Made by a program: the position numbers and the translations under genes
Assembly: GCA_964410215.1 (NCBI GenBank)
Contig: CAYPHA010000020.1
Coordinates: 1-64,000, forward strand
DNA: 64,000 nucleotides
Reading direction: 5' to 3'
Origin: CAYPHA01 sp964410215
GTDB taxonomy: Bacteria > Calditrichota > Calditrichia > Calditrichales > CAYPHA01
Notes under the pieces: generated by a model
The model's input: the letters and a program-made list of their open reading frames with translations, nothing else
What the model was told of the DNA's origin: nothing
Databases searched by the model: none
Shown: piece after piece, positions 35,482 through 45,585 of the stretch
How positions within the stretch are numbered: the first letter of the stretch is position 1
Layout of the letters: each line of letters starts with the position of its first letter

Positions 35482-37131
35482 ATGCGTTTGATCACTATTT
35501 TCTTACTCTTTACCTTTTTAATCGTATCATGCGGAGAAATGTCCTCATCGCGAAAGGTTTCCGGCACCGTCTCCGGCAGCGAAGGCCCTGCCCTGCCGAT
35601 GGCTCACGTGCATATTGTCCCGTTGGGCGGCAGTCTTTATGAACCGCTGCTGACACAGGAAGTGAAGACGGACGGGAGCTTTGACATAATGTTACCGGAC
35701 TTCGGTTATTACCTTCTGGTAACGACGGGTGTAAACCATAAAGCACAGGGAATTCCGTTAATTGCCGACCACCGCGATCCGATCAGGGCCGATATCCAAC
35801 TGGCACCCAATGATTATTCGAACGATCCTTCCAACGTTGCCATCTTCGGGGACTGGAATAATTTTAATCCGCGCGCAGCACAACCCATGTCAAAACAGGA
35901 AGATGGAACCTATTTATTCGAGCTGCAAACAGAGCGTGACACCATACGTTACCAGCTTGCGAATATTGAAGAGAACGGGCATACCGTCAATGGAACGATG
36001 ACAGATTTCTACCAGTATGACGGCGGAGGTGATTATATTTCCGGATTGCTTGTCGAAAAAGGTACAGTGCGAATCACGTTTGACCCGGCACAGCTTCCGG
36101 ATGCAGGCAGAGCGTCCTACAGCGTGCAATATGATGAAAAGAACGCAGCGCTCGCAGAGCTCGCTTCCCTTTCACTTGAATTTGACCGGCAATTGATGGA
36201 CTGGCTGCAGAAACGGCGCGCTTTCATGGATGGGCAGGAAGGCAACAAGGCCTTCCAATATGATTTCACCGCTCTTGAAAAACGAATCCGTGATGCCATG
36301 GCCGATAACGACAACCCGCTGATGCAGCGCTTCGCCGCCGTGCTTCTGGGACAGGCGGCAGGCCGGATCGATACCTTTCCGGTCAAAGAGGAAGATTACC
36401 GGCAAATCGTTTCCCTGGTGCCCATCACCGATCCAATCTGGCAATTCAGCCCTTACATGATCGAACAGGTTTTCAAAGAGGCACAGGGTGATCCGGAATA
36501 CTTGGATACGTTCCGGAGCGCCCTTCCGCAATTACCGGATAATAAAGTTAAAGCCCATGTTTTAATCGAGCTTGGCAACCAGGCAAAAAAGGAACAGGAT
36601 ATTGAAACACAGAAGGCCATTTATGCCGTGCTGGATTCGCTTTATGGTGATATGCGCGACCTGCGCTATTACATCCGCAACCTGGATCCGGCGCTTAAGA
36701 TTGCACCAGGTAAACCGGTGCCTTCTTTTGCAGTACAGCTGATGAAAAACGGTAAAACAATAACCGATCAGGATTTTCGGGGAAAATATCTGCTTATGGA
36801 TTTCTGGGCAACCTGGTGCGGGCCCTGCCTGGGTGAGATGCCCGAAATACACAAAGCCTATGAAGAATTTAAGGGTAACAATTTTAGCCTGCTGAGCCTT
36901 TCTTTCGATCAGACGCCGGACCAGGTGGTAGAATTCCGCAAAGATCGTTGGAAAATGCCCTGGCTGCATACCTTTGTCGAGGATGGATTCCGGAATCCGT
37001 TATCACAGAACTTTGAAGTCATGGGGATTCCCAAGCCGGTACTCATCAATCCCGACGGCATCATCGTTGCCGTTGGTGAAGATCTGAGGGGTTCCAATCT
37101 CAAAAAAACGTTATCCGAATTTTTGAATTAA
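35482..37131 (+). CDS. TlpA-type thioredoxin lipoprotein with extra N-terminal domains
   Basis: 549 residues, lipobox LIVSC. A beta-sandwich (about 25-110) is followed by a segment that resembles a CBM48-like fold (VAIFGDWNNFNPRAA), a helical middle, and a C-terminal thioredoxin domain (about 410-549) with WCGPC and the cis-Pro motif at MGIPKPV. Periplasmic dithiol chemistry, for example reducing apocytochrome c cysteines, is plausible. It follows the regulator by 18 bases, so it is the third gene of the haem-sensor operon. Confidence 0.88.
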   Translation: MRLITIFLLFTFLIVSCGEMSSSRKVSGTVSGSEGPALPMAHVHIVPLGGSLYEPLLTQEVKTDGSFDIMLPDFGYYLLVTTGVNHKAQGIPLIADHRDPIRADIQLAPNDYSNDPSNVAIFGDWNNFNPRAAQPMSKQEDGTYLFELQTERDTIRYQLANIEENGHTVNGTMTDFYQYDGGGDYISGLLVEKGTVRITFDPAQLPDAGRASYSVQYDEKNAALAELASLSLEFDRQLMDWLQKRRAFMDGQEGNKAFQYDFTALEKRIRDAMADNDNPLMQRFAAVLLGQAAGRIDTFPVKEEDYRQIVSLVPITDPIWQFSPYMIEQVFKEAQGDPEYLDTFRSALPQLPDNKVKAHVLIELGNQAKKEQDIETQKAIYAVLDSLYGDMRDLRYYIRNLDPALKIAPGKPVPSFAVQLMKNGKTITDQDFRGKYLLMDFWATWCGPCLGEMPEIHKAYEEFKGNNFSLLSLSFDQTPDQVVEFRKDRWKMPWLHTFVEDGFRNPLSQNFEVMGIPKPVLINPDGIIVAVGEDLRGSNLKKTLSEFLN

Positions 37132-37228
37132 ATGAAGCCGCGGCAACCGCAACGGAACCGTATAAAATTGTTTGTAGTGAAATATGATTACCGCTATATT
37201 TCATCTTTATACAGAAATCCGGAGCGAG

Positions 37229-38221
37229 ATGGTGATACATGATTTTCTGGAATTAGCATTAGGACTGTTCATCCTGTACATCGGTGCGGAATTGCTGGTA
37301 CGCAGTTCGTCGCGACTGGCTCTGATCCTGCATATCCCTGCTGTTATTGTCGGCCTGACGGTCGTGGCTTTCGGCACCTCCTCCCCTGAATTTATTGTCA
37401 GTTTCATAGCGGCTTATTCCGGTAAAATCGATCTCTCCGTCGGCAATATTGTCGGCAGCAACATTGCCAATATCGGACTGGTTCTGGGTTTCTCGGTCAT
37501 GCTGCGTCCCATTCGTCTTCTTGGCAATAATGTCAAACGGGAGCTCTACTGGGTCACAGGCGTCTCACTGCTCTTCTGGCTCTTCAGTCTGAATGCCCGT
37601 ATTGAGCCTTATGAGGGAGTCATCTTTATTGTTTTATTAATCTTGCTTACCCTGTATCTCATTCGTGAAGCCATGAGAGAACGGAAACGGTCAAAATCGG
37701 CGGCTGCCGCCATTATAAAGGATGTCCCGGACCTGGCCACCGGTTTTCGACTGATTGATCAACGGTCCCGCATCACCCGGATCATTATTTTTGCCATTAT
37801 ATCCGGTTTCGGTATTTTAGCCCTGGCCTACGGATCAAAACGCACCATCGATGCTGCCGAATCCCTGGCTGTTTATATGGGAGTCAGTAAAACCGTTATC
37901 GGTCTGACCATCGTTGCCTTTGGTACGTCACTGCCGGAATTCGCCACGGGCATTGTCAGTGTCATAAAAAAAGAAAACGAGATTCTGCTGGGAAATGTCA
38001 TCGGCAGCAACCTGTTCAACATTCTTGGTGTCGCCGGACCGGTTGCCCTTTTCTATCCTATTCCGTTGGAAAAATCACTGATACAAATTGAATTCCCAAT
38101 AATGATCATTTTTACCCTGGTCATGTTTTTTTTCCTGTTATATAAAGGACGGCTAATACGGCTTGTAGGTGTTATATTTTTCCTTGCTTATGTTTTATAT
38201 TTTATTAGACTTATCATTTAA
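37229..38221 (+). CDS. Calcium/sodium antiporter (CaCA family)
   Basis: 330 residues from the ATG at 37229, which has GGAG four bases upstream; an earlier ATG at 37184 has no site. About ten membrane helices. The two alpha repeats are FGTSSPEFIVS and FGTSLPEFATG, each with the ion-binding acidic residue, and each is followed by GNIVGSNIAN / GNVIGSNLFN. It exchanges Ca2+ for Na+ or H+ at the inner membrane. Resembles YrbG. Confidence 0.92.
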   Translation: MVIHDFLELALGLFILYIGAELLVRSSSRLALILHIPAVIVGLTVVAFGTSSPEFIVSFIAAYSGKIDLSVGNIVGSNIANIGLVLGFSVMLRPIRLLGNNVKRELYWVTGVSLLFWLFSLNARIEPYEGVIFIVLLILLTLYLIREAMRERKRSKSAAAAIIKDVPDLATGFRLIDQRSRITRIIIFAIISGFGILALAYGSKRTIDAAESLAVYMGVSKTVIGLTIVAFGTSLPEFATGIVSVIKKENEILLGNVIGSNLFNILGVAGPVALFYPIPLEKSLIQIEFPIMIIFTLVMFFFLLYKGRLIRLVGVIFFLAYVLYFIRLII

Positions 38222-38266
38222 AACACATATTTCCAAGCCTCAAAACCTGAGCAGAAAGGACGAACC

Positions 38267-40054
38267 ATGTCGAAATGGACCATACCACAGGTGCTCGTGA
38301 ACACGGTTGAAAAATCCGGAGACCTTCCCGGCGTCTGGGTCAAGAAAAACAATTCCTATGTTTCCATCACCTGGAAAGAGATTTATGAACAAGTCAACCA
38401 ACTGGCCCTCTTTTTGGATGAACTCGGCTATAAAAAAGGAGATCATTTCGCGATTCTTTCAGAAACACGCTATGAGTGGATCCTGGCCGACCTCGCTTTG
38501 CAGGCGCTGGGCTGCGCGTCCGTTCCCATTTATCCGACACTGATGCCGAAACAGGTAAGCACTCTCCTGCAGCATTCGGCAGCAACGGGTATCTTCCTTT
38601 CCAACGAGAGCCATCTGGAAAAACTCCAGTCTGTCCCCGACCAGTCGGAGAAACCCTTCCGCGTAATCTTTTTCGATGACCGTCCTGTAGCTGAGAACCA
38701 GTTCACCCTTTCAGAAGCTCTGCAGAAGGGATCTGCTCTCCCGGTTAAGCGGGATATTATAAAAGAAAAGCTGGATACCCTTTCTCCGGATGACACGGCA
38801 AGCATAATTTACACTTCCGGAACGACCGGTGAAGCGAAAGGTGTCATGCTGACGCATGACAATTTCCTTTTTAACGTACAGCGCTGTATCGAGGTTGTGC
38901 CCTTCACCAGTGAAGACCGTTTTTTGTCCTTTCTGCCGCTCAGCCATGTTCTGGAACGAATGGCCGGATATTATCTGCCCCTGTTCGTCGGCTGCCAGAT
39001 TGCCTATGCCGAAAGCCTGGATACGGTTGCAGAAAATATGACCGAAGCCAGACCGACGATCATGGTTTCGGTTCCCCGTCTCTATGAAAAAATCTATGCC
39101 CGGATTATGGATACCATTGAATCGGGCAGTCCTCTTAAACAGAAATTATTCGGATGGTCCATCGAGACAGGTGCACGCTATTTCGGAAAGATTCAGAGAA
39201 ATGAATCGATTCCCGGTTCTTTAAAAACACAGTTCCGGCTGGCCGACAAACTTGTTCTTTCAAAAATCCGTTCGAAAACGGGAAACCGGTTACGTTTTTT
39301 CATTTCAGGCGGAGCCCCATTACTGAAGGAAATCGGCGAATTTTTCAACAACCTGGGGATTATTATACTTGAGGGATATGGCCTGACCGAAACAAGCCCC
39401 GTCATCACCCTCAACCCTCCGGAATCGTTTAAATTCGGAACCGTGGGACGTGCTATACCGCAAGTGGAGTTGAAAATCGCGGAAGACGGCGAAATCATAA
39501 CCCGTAGCCGGAGCGTCATGAAGGGTTATTACAAAAACGAAGCGGCAACACAGGAAGCGGTTGACAAGGAAGGCTGGTTCCATACCGGAGATATCGGGCA
39601 TGTTGACCAGGACGGATTTCTGAAAATCACGGATCGCAAGAAAAATATCCTGGTTACTTCCGGAGGAAAAAATATCAGTCCCCAGCCAATTGAGCAGAAG
39701 CTGAAAGAATCCCCGTATATCGCTGAAGCAGTGGTCATCGGTGATAACAGGAACTATGTTACAGCACTGATCATACCGGATCATGAGAAACTGATCACCT
39801 TTATGGAGTCCGCACAAATTCCGCTTACGGATATAGCGGAAATTATTAAGCGGGAAGAAGTTAAATCATTCTACTCCGATCTCATCAGCGAGTCGATGAC
39901 CGCGTTCGCACGGTATGAACAGATTAAGGCCTTCCGCCTGCTGGAAAGGGAATTTACCCTGGAGACCGGCGAATATACACCGACCCTGAAGGTAAAGCGT
40001 AAGGTTGTGGAAGAGAAGTATAAAGATATCATTGACGCAATGTATAATGTTTAA
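38267..40054 (+). CDS. Long-chain acyl-CoA synthetase (AMP-forming)
   Basis: 595 residues of the FadD/ACSL class. ATP loop IIYTSGTTGEAKGVML, adenylate motif YGLTETSPV, GWFHTGDIG and the C-terminal hinge DRKKNILVTSGGKNISPQPIE. Activates fatty acids to acyl-CoA via acyl-AMP. The protein ends in a highly charged tail. AAAGGA precedes the start. Confidence 0.94.
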   Translation: MSKWTIPQVLVNTVEKSGDLPGVWVKKNNSYVSITWKEIYEQVNQLALFLDELGYKKGDHFAILSETRYEWILADLALQALGCASVPIYPTLMPKQVSTLLQHSAATGIFLSNESHLEKLQSVPDQSEKPFRVIFFDDRPVAENQFTLSEALQKGSALPVKRDIIKEKLDTLSPDDTASIIYTSGTTGEAKGVMLTHDNFLFNVQRCIEVVPFTSEDRFLSFLPLSHVLERMAGYYLPLFVGCQIAYAESLDTVAENMTEARPTIMVSVPRLYEKIYARIMDTIESGSPLKQKLFGWSIETGARYFGKIQRNESIPGSLKTQFRLADKLVLSKIRSKTGNRLRFFISGGAPLLKEIGEFFNNLGIIILEGYGLTETSPVITLNPPESFKFGTVGRAIPQVELKIAEDGEIITRSRSVMKGYYKNEAATQEAVDKEGWFHTGDIGHVDQDGFLKITDRKKNILVTSGGKNISPQPIEQKLKESPYIAEAVVIGDNRNYVTALIIPDHEKLITFMESAQIPLTDIAEIIKREEVKSFYSDLISESMTAFARYEQIKAFRLLEREFTLETGEYTPTLKVKRKVVEEKYKDIIDAMYNV

Positions 40055-40056
40055 TA

Positions 40057-40692
40057 TCAGAAGCGAGTGATCCGGCACACCTGCAGGCACCATTTCAGGG
40101 GTACAATGCGGGAAACCTGTTTCCGGTAAAGACGATACCGGTCACCGAAGTGTCGCACAAGGCGGCGTTCCTCGAAAATGGAACCCGTATAGAAATAGAT
40201 AATCATCCAGACCAGAGAAACAAATAGGAATCGTGTCATTTTCGGCTGGAAGAGGAACAGCGTAATACTGAAAAGGTACAGCGGATGCCGGCTGACGGCA
40301 TAGAAACCGGTTGTATTCAGCTGGTAATGTTCATCGGTTGTGGCCGTATGTTCACCCTGAAAAAAGCGGCGCACGGCACCCAGCCCCAGAAATTCCGATG
40401 TGCTGAAATCGCGGAATGCCAGGCCGAGGGCTATGAGTGAAAGGATCTGTAAAAGCCTGAACAGCAGGACAAGCGCACCTTCGACCTGCCATACCGGAAC
40501 GGATGGCTTGGGTACGAAAAGAATCATGACGCCGAATAGAAGGGTTTGCAGTCCGTTGAATGTCAACCGGTAAAAGGCAAAAAAACGGGGCCATCTTTTG
40601 CGGAAAAAGGCTTTCATCGGGTCCGACGAAAACAGGCTGTGAATGACCGCAAATGATAAATAAGCGAGGCTGATAATAAGGATATCGTTCAT
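40057..40692 (-). CDS. Isoprenylcysteine-methyltransferase-like (NnrU/PEMT) membrane protein
   Basis: 211 residues from the ATG at 40692 (TTG at 40701 also in frame). Five or six membrane helices and the PEMT/ICMT signature near the end: GFYAVSRHPLYLFS, then FEERRLVRHFGDRYRLYRKQV. Members methylate lipid or prenylcysteine-type substrates using AdoMet; the related NnrU is linked to nitrogen-oxide metabolism. Substrate here unknown. Convergent with the acyl-CoA synthetase gene, two bases apart. Confidence 0.8.
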   Translation of the reverse strand: MNDILIISLAYLSFAVIHSLFSSDPMKAFFRKRWPRFFAFYRLTFNGLQTLLFGVMILFVPKPSVPVWQVEGALVLLFRLLQILSLIALGLAFRDFSTSEFLGLGAVRRFFQGEHTATTDEHYQLNTTGFYAVSRHPLYLFSITLFLFQPKMTRFLFVSLVWMIIYFYTGSIFEERRLVRHFGDRYRLYRKQVSRIVPLKWCLQVCRITRF

Positions 40693-40748
40693 AGTGATCA
40701 AAACACTTGCTGTACTAATTTTCTTCCCATCGGCAAAGGATACTGCAC

Positions 40749-41741
40749 ATGCCGTCTAAAAAAACAATTGCCGTCACACTGGGCGACCCCTCGGGGATCG
40801 GTCCGGAGATCGTTCTGAAGGCACTCACCCGTCATCCGGAAATATACAGGACGTGTAACCCGGTCGTATGTGGTGACATGATGGTTCTGACTGAAACAGC
40901 CGCAGCGTGTAACATCCATGCCGCATTCAACATTAATGACGGAAACGATCCGTTCAGTGTCTCCGATCCGTCTCATATCAATGTAATATCTGTTTCGCAA
41001 GTTACTGAAATTCCGGCCATCGGCCAAATAAATGCCGCCTCAGGACAACTGGCCTTTGATTATATCAAAGCGGCTGTTGACCTGGCTTCTTCCCGCAGAG
41101 TGGATGCGATCGCAACCGCACCTGTCAACAAGGATGCCTTCCGGATGGCCGCGGTGCCTTATCTCGATCACACGGAAATACTGACAAAGCTGACCGGCAG
41201 CACACGGACGATGACGTTATTCATGACAGGATCGCTTCGGGTTTTTTTTTACAGCCGTCATATTCCCTTCAGGGACATTCCCGGTGATTTAGACACCGGC
41301 CGGCTTGTTCAGACCCTCCAAGACTGCCACCGATATCTGGAAAAGATCGGTATTTCCTCGCCGCACGTAGCTCTGGCGGCCCTCAATCCGCATGGCGGGG
41401 AACAGGGTATGTTCGGTGACGAAGAAATCCGGATTCTGACACCCGCCGTTGAACAGGCCCGGGCATCCGGTCTGCAGGTCAGTGGTCCTGTTCCGGCTGA
41501 CTCCGTTTTCTTTCTGGCCACCAGGGGACATTATGACGCCGTGCTTTCCCTCTACCATGACCAGGGCCATATTGCCGCCAAAACCTACGATTTCCACAAA
41601 ACAATCAGCCTGACCATGGGTCTGCCCTTTCTCCGGACATCGGTAGATCATGGTACCGCCATGGACCTGGCCGGACGAAACAAAGCGAATGAGATCAGCA
41701 TGGCCGAAGCAATCCGCGCCGCCGGTCATTATGCCTGGTAA
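40749..41741 (+). CDS. pdxA: 4-hydroxythreonine-4-phosphate dehydrogenase
   Basis: 330 residues. NAD-dependent step of vitamin B6 synthesis. Family signatures: LGDPSGIGPEI at the start, ATAPVNKDAF, the metal/substrate His in YLDHTEIL, ALNPHGGEQGMFGDEE, SLYHDQGHI and the end DHGTAMDLAGRNKANEISM. AAAGGA lies upstream of the start. The metH gene follows after 114 bases. Confidence 0.95.
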   Translation: MPSKKTIAVTLGDPSGIGPEIVLKALTRHPEIYRTCNPVVCGDMMVLTETAAACNIHAAFNINDGNDPFSVSDPSHINVISVSQVTEIPAIGQINAASGQLAFDYIKAAVDLASSRRVDAIATAPVNKDAFRMAAVPYLDHTEILTKLTGSTRTMTLFMTGSLRVFFYSRHIPFRDIPGDLDTGRLVQTLQDCHRYLEKIGISSPHVALAALNPHGGEQGMFGDEEIRILTPAVEQARASGLQVSGPVPADSVFFLATRGHYDAVLSLYHDQGHIAAKTYDFHKTISLTMGLPFLRTSVDHGTAMDLAGRNKANEISMAEAIRAAGHYAW

Positions 41742-41855
41742 GCGGCTGTTGCTTTGAAAACCGATAACAACTATCTTTCACCCGTATATCACAAAAGAAA
41801 TAATTTTCCGGCAATTTCGCTTATAGGGAGCGTTTAAGGAATATACAGAGGACTT

Positions 41856-44800
41856 ATGAAGCAACGGTTTTACCCCGGTCACCCGATACATAACCAGTTA
41901 AAAAAGCGGATACTGGTTCTCGATGGCGCCATGGGCACCATGATCCAGACTTATAAACTCACGGAAGAGGATTACCGCGGAGCTCCATTCAGGGATTTCC
42001 CGCGTGATCTGAAAGGTAATAATGACCTGCTCTCGCTCACCCAGCCCACAATTATCAAAGAAATCCATTTAAAATACCTGGAAGCGGACGCCGATATCAT
42101 CGAAACGAATACGTTTAATGCGAATGGCATTTCGATGCGCGATTATGACCTGGTGGATCAGGTCTATGCAATGAACCGCTCGTCCGCACAACTGGCCAGG
42201 GAAGCAGCCACTGAACAGACACAGCGTACGCCCGACCGGCCCCGCTTTGTCGCCGGCTCCATGGGCCCCACGAATGTAACCCTTTCTCTTTCACCGGATG
42301 TAAATGATCCCGGATACCGATCCGTCGGGTTCGAAGACGTATCAAATGGCTATTTTGAGCAGGCCCGCGGACTCATCGACGGCGGTGCGGATCTCCTTCT
42401 GCTGGAAACCGTGTTTGATACCCTCAACGCAAAAGCGGCCATGCATGGTATTCAGCGTGCTTTCAGGGACACGAAGAAAACCCTCCCGGTAATGATGTCC
42501 GGGACGATTGTCGATCTGAGTGGACGGACCCTCTCCGGACAGACCCTGGAAGCTTTCTGGATTTCCATTAAACATTTTGACCTTATCAGCATCGGGATTA
42601 ACTGCTCCCTGGGACCCGAACAGATGCGTCCTTTCATTGAGGAGTTATCCGGCCTGGCGCCCATCTATACGACCTTGTATCCCAATGCCGGTATGCCGAA
42701 TGAATTCGGCGACTATGATGAAACACCGGACCAGATGTCTTACTACCTGGAAGATTATGCCCGCAACGGCTTCATCAATATCGTCGGGGGATGCTGCGGC
42801 ACGACCCCGGATCACATCCGCAAATTCGCGTCAATTGTCAAAAACATTCCGCCGCGCACCCTGCCGGAACGTAAAACATGTCCACAGTTCAGCGGACTCG
42901 AACCACTGACCGTAACTGCTGAGACGAATTTCATAAACGTCGGCGAACGCTGTAATATAACCGGATCCCGACGGTTCGCCCGGTTGATCCGTGAGAACGA
43001 TTATGAAGCCGCCGTGGAAGTCGCACGCAAACAGGTCGAAAACGGAGCACAGATTCTGGACATCAATATGGATGAGGGGCTGATCGATTCGGAAGCCGCC
43101 ATGGTGCGCTTTCTCAACCTGATCGCAGCCGAACCCGACATCGCCCGCATACCGGTCATGCTGGATTCTTCAAAGTGGTCCGTCATTGAAGCCGGACTGA
43201 AATGTGTGCAGGGAAAATGTATCGTGAATTCCATTAGCATGAAAGAAGGTGAATCCGAGTTTCTGGAGCATGCCCGCAAAGCACACCAGTACGGTGCCGC
43301 TATGATCGTCATGGCCTTTGATGAAAAGGGCCAGGCCGAAAGCGTGGAACGTAAACTGGAGATCTGCACCAGGGCGTATAAACTGCTCACCGAAACGGTT
43401 GGTATCCCTCCGGAAGACATTATCTTCGATCCTAACATCTTTGCCGTCGCTACCGGTCTTGAGGAACATAACGATCTGGCCCTGAGTTATCTCGAGGCCG
43501 TGCGAGCCATAAAAAGACAGCTCCCGGGCGCCCTGATCAGCGGCGGCGTCAGCAATCTTTCCTTTTCCTTCCGCGGTAACAATCCCATCCGTGAAGCAAT
43601 GCATTCGGTTTTCCTCTACCATGCCATTCAGGCCGGTATGGATATGGGAATCGTCAATGCCGGTCAGATCACCGTATACGAAGAAATCCCCAGGGATGTG
43701 CTTTCAGCTATAGAAGATGTGCTTTTCAACAGACGCAACGACGCCACCGAGCGCCTGCTTGGTTTTGCCTCGACCATGAAAGAGCGAGAGGGTAGCACAC
43801 AGGCTATGGAAGCCTGGCGGGACGCGGATGTCAGACAGCGTCTTGCGCATGCGCTCGTCAAGGGTATCCTGGATCATATTGATGAGGATGTGGAAGAAGC
43901 CCGTCAGCTTTTCGATGATCCCCTCGAAGTCATCGAAGGTCCGCTGATGGAAGGTATGAACGTGGTCGGAGATTTATTCGGCTCTGGAAAGATGTTTTTA
44001 CCACAGGTTGTAAAAAGCGCACGGGTAATGAAAAAAGCCGTCGCATACCTGATGCCTTATCTGGAAGCAACAAAGTCTTCAGGAACCCGGACCGCCGGAA
44101 AGATTCTAATGGCCACGGTTAAAGGTGATGTCCATGATATCGGCAAAAACATCGTCGGTGTCGTTCTGCAGTGCAACAACTTCGAAGTTCTTGACCTGGG
44201 TGTCATGGTGCCTGCGGATACAATTTTACAGAAAGCGAAAGAGGAAGATGTCGATATCATCGGTTTGAGCGGCCTTATTACACCCTCGCTCGATGAAATG
44301 GTTCACGTCGCCCGTGAAATGGAACGACGTCAGTTTAAGGTACCCCTTTTAATCGGTGGTGCAACAACTTCCCCGAAACACACGGCAGTCCGGATAGCCC
44401 CGGCATACTCCGGTCCGACGGTCCATGTACTTGATGCATCTCGGTCAGTCGGTGTTGCCAGTAAACTGATAAACCGGCACACCCGTGATGAATACGTGGA
44501 AGCATATCGGAATGAACAGGCCGTGTTACGAAAAAAGCACGAGGAGCGGGTTAATATTTCGAAACTTGTGACGCTGGCAGAAGCGCGTAATAATAGTCTG
44601 CAAACGGACTGGGACGGTTACAGGCCGTCTGTACCCGAAAAACCCGGCATCACACTTTTTACGGACATGCCTGCAAAGAAATTGCTGGAACGCATTGACT
44701 GGACGCCGTTTTTCACGGCATGGGAAATGAAAGGCAGTTATCCCGCCATCCTGGATCATCCGAAAAAGGGTGAAGAAGCGCGAAAACTTTTCGAGGATGC

Positions 44801-45539
44801 ACAGAACCTGCTTGAAGAAATCGTAAAGAACGATTGGCTGGAAACGAGGGCTGTCATTGGTTTGCTTCCCGCAAACAGTACCGGGGACGACATCGAAGTA
44901 TATGCGGACGAGAACCGGTCGTCCATTCTGGCCGTGATTCACACGCTCAGACAACAGATGGAGAGACAAAACAAGCGTCCGAACCTGGCTCTGGCTGATT
45001 ATATCGCGCCCCGTGAATCAGGCCTTGTCGATTACATGGGATTTTTTGCCGTAACCGCCGGTATAGGTCTCGATGCGCTTGTCACCCGCTTTGAGAAGGA
45101 TCACGATGACTACCAGAGTATTATGGCCAAAGCCCTGGCCGACCGGCTGGCCGAAGCTCTGGCGGAAAGCCTGCATGAGCGCGTCCGGAAGGAACACTGG
45201 GGATATGCCAAAGGGGAAGATTTGAACAATACGGAACTGATTGCTGAAAAATACCGGGGTATCCGTCCGGCCCCCGGTTATCCGGCCTGCCCGGATCATA
45301 CGGAAAAAGAAATCCTGTTTAATGTATTACGGGTTCCGGAACATACGACGATTACATTGACGGAAAACATGGCCATGTATCCCGCGGCTTCCGTATCAGG
45401 CTACTACTTCGCCCACCCGGAAGCAGCCTATTTCGGGGTTGGAAGACTTGGAAAGGACCAGGTACAGGATTACGCCAAGCGGAAAGGTATGTCGGTTCAG
45501 GCCGTCGAAAAATGGCTGGCACCCAATCTTGGCTATTAG
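41856..45539 (+). CDS. metH: Cobalamin-dependent methionine synthase, full length
   Basis: 1227 residues with all four modules. Homocysteine/zinc module at about 1-330 (LDGAMGTMIQ, GINCSLG, GGCCGTTPDHI supply the three Cys ligands). Methyltetrahydrofolate module at about 350-640 (FINVGERCNITGSRRFARL). Cobalamin module at about 650-890 with the lower-ligand His in KGDVHDIGKNIV. AdoMet reactivation module from about 920 to the end (YFAHPEAAYFGVGRLGKDQV). Makes methionine in the cytoplasm. No cobalamin or SAM riboswitch pattern is visible in the 114-base leader. Confidence 0.97.
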   Translation: MKQRFYPGHPIHNQLKKRILVLDGAMGTMIQTYKLTEEDYRGAPFRDFPRDLKGNNDLLSLTQPTIIKEIHLKYLEADADIIETNTFNANGISMRDYDLVDQVYAMNRSSAQLAREAATEQTQRTPDRPRFVAGSMGPTNVTLSLSPDVNDPGYRSVGFEDVSNGYFEQARGLIDGGADLLLLETVFDTLNAKAAMHGIQRAFRDTKKTLPVMMSGTIVDLSGRTLSGQTLEAFWISIKHFDLISIGINCSLGPEQMRPFIEELSGLAPIYTTLYPNAGMPNEFGDYDETPDQMSYYLEDYARNGFINIVGGCCGTTPDHIRKFASIVKNIPPRTLPERKTCPQFSGLEPLTVTAETNFINVGERCNITGSRRFARLIRENDYEAAVEVARKQVENGAQILDINMDEGLIDSEAAMVRFLNLIAAEPDIARIPVMLDSSKWSVIEAGLKCVQGKCIVNSISMKEGESEFLEHARKAHQYGAAMIVMAFDEKGQAESVERKLEICTRAYKLLTETVGIPPEDIIFDPNIFAVATGLEEHNDLALSYLEAVRAIKRQLPGALISGGVSNLSFSFRGNNPIREAMHSVFLYHAIQAGMDMGIVNAGQITVYEEIPRDVLSAIEDVLFNRRNDATERLLGFASTMKEREGSTQAMEAWRDADVRQRLAHALVKGILDHIDEDVEEARQLFDDPLEVIEGPLMEGMNVVGDLFGSGKMFLPQVVKSARVMKKAVAYLMPYLEATKSSGTRTAGKILMATVKGDVHDIGKNIVGVVLQCNNFEVLDLGVMVPADTILQKAKEEDVDIIGLSGLITPSLDEMVHVAREMERRQFKVPLLIGGATTSPKHTAVRIAPAYSGPTVHVLDASRSVGVASKLINRHTRDEYVEAYRNEQAVLRKKHEERVNISKLVTLAEARNNSLQTDWDGYRPSVPEKPGITLFTDMPAKKLLERIDWTPFFTAWEMKGSYPAILDHPKKGEEARKLFEDAQNLLEEIVKNDWLETRAVIGLLPANSTGDDIEVYADENRSSILAVIHTLRQQMERQNKRPNLALADYIAPRESGLVDYMGFFAVTAGIGLDALVTRFEKDHDDYQSIMAKALADRLAEALAESLHERVRKEHWGYAKGEDLNNTELIAEKYRGIRPAPGYPACPDHTEKEILFNVLRVPEHTTITLTENMAMYPAASVSGYYFAHPEAAYFGVGRLGKDQVQDYAKRKGMSVQAVEKWLAPNLGY

Positions 45540-45585
45540 CCGCTTTCCCTATCCGACACAATGGGAAAAAATCAATATCGTATGC

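Noticed and set aside
41742..41855. Possible SAM or cobalamin riboswitch before metH
   Set aside because: The leader is short and none of the conserved riboswitch core motifs or paired stems could be found.
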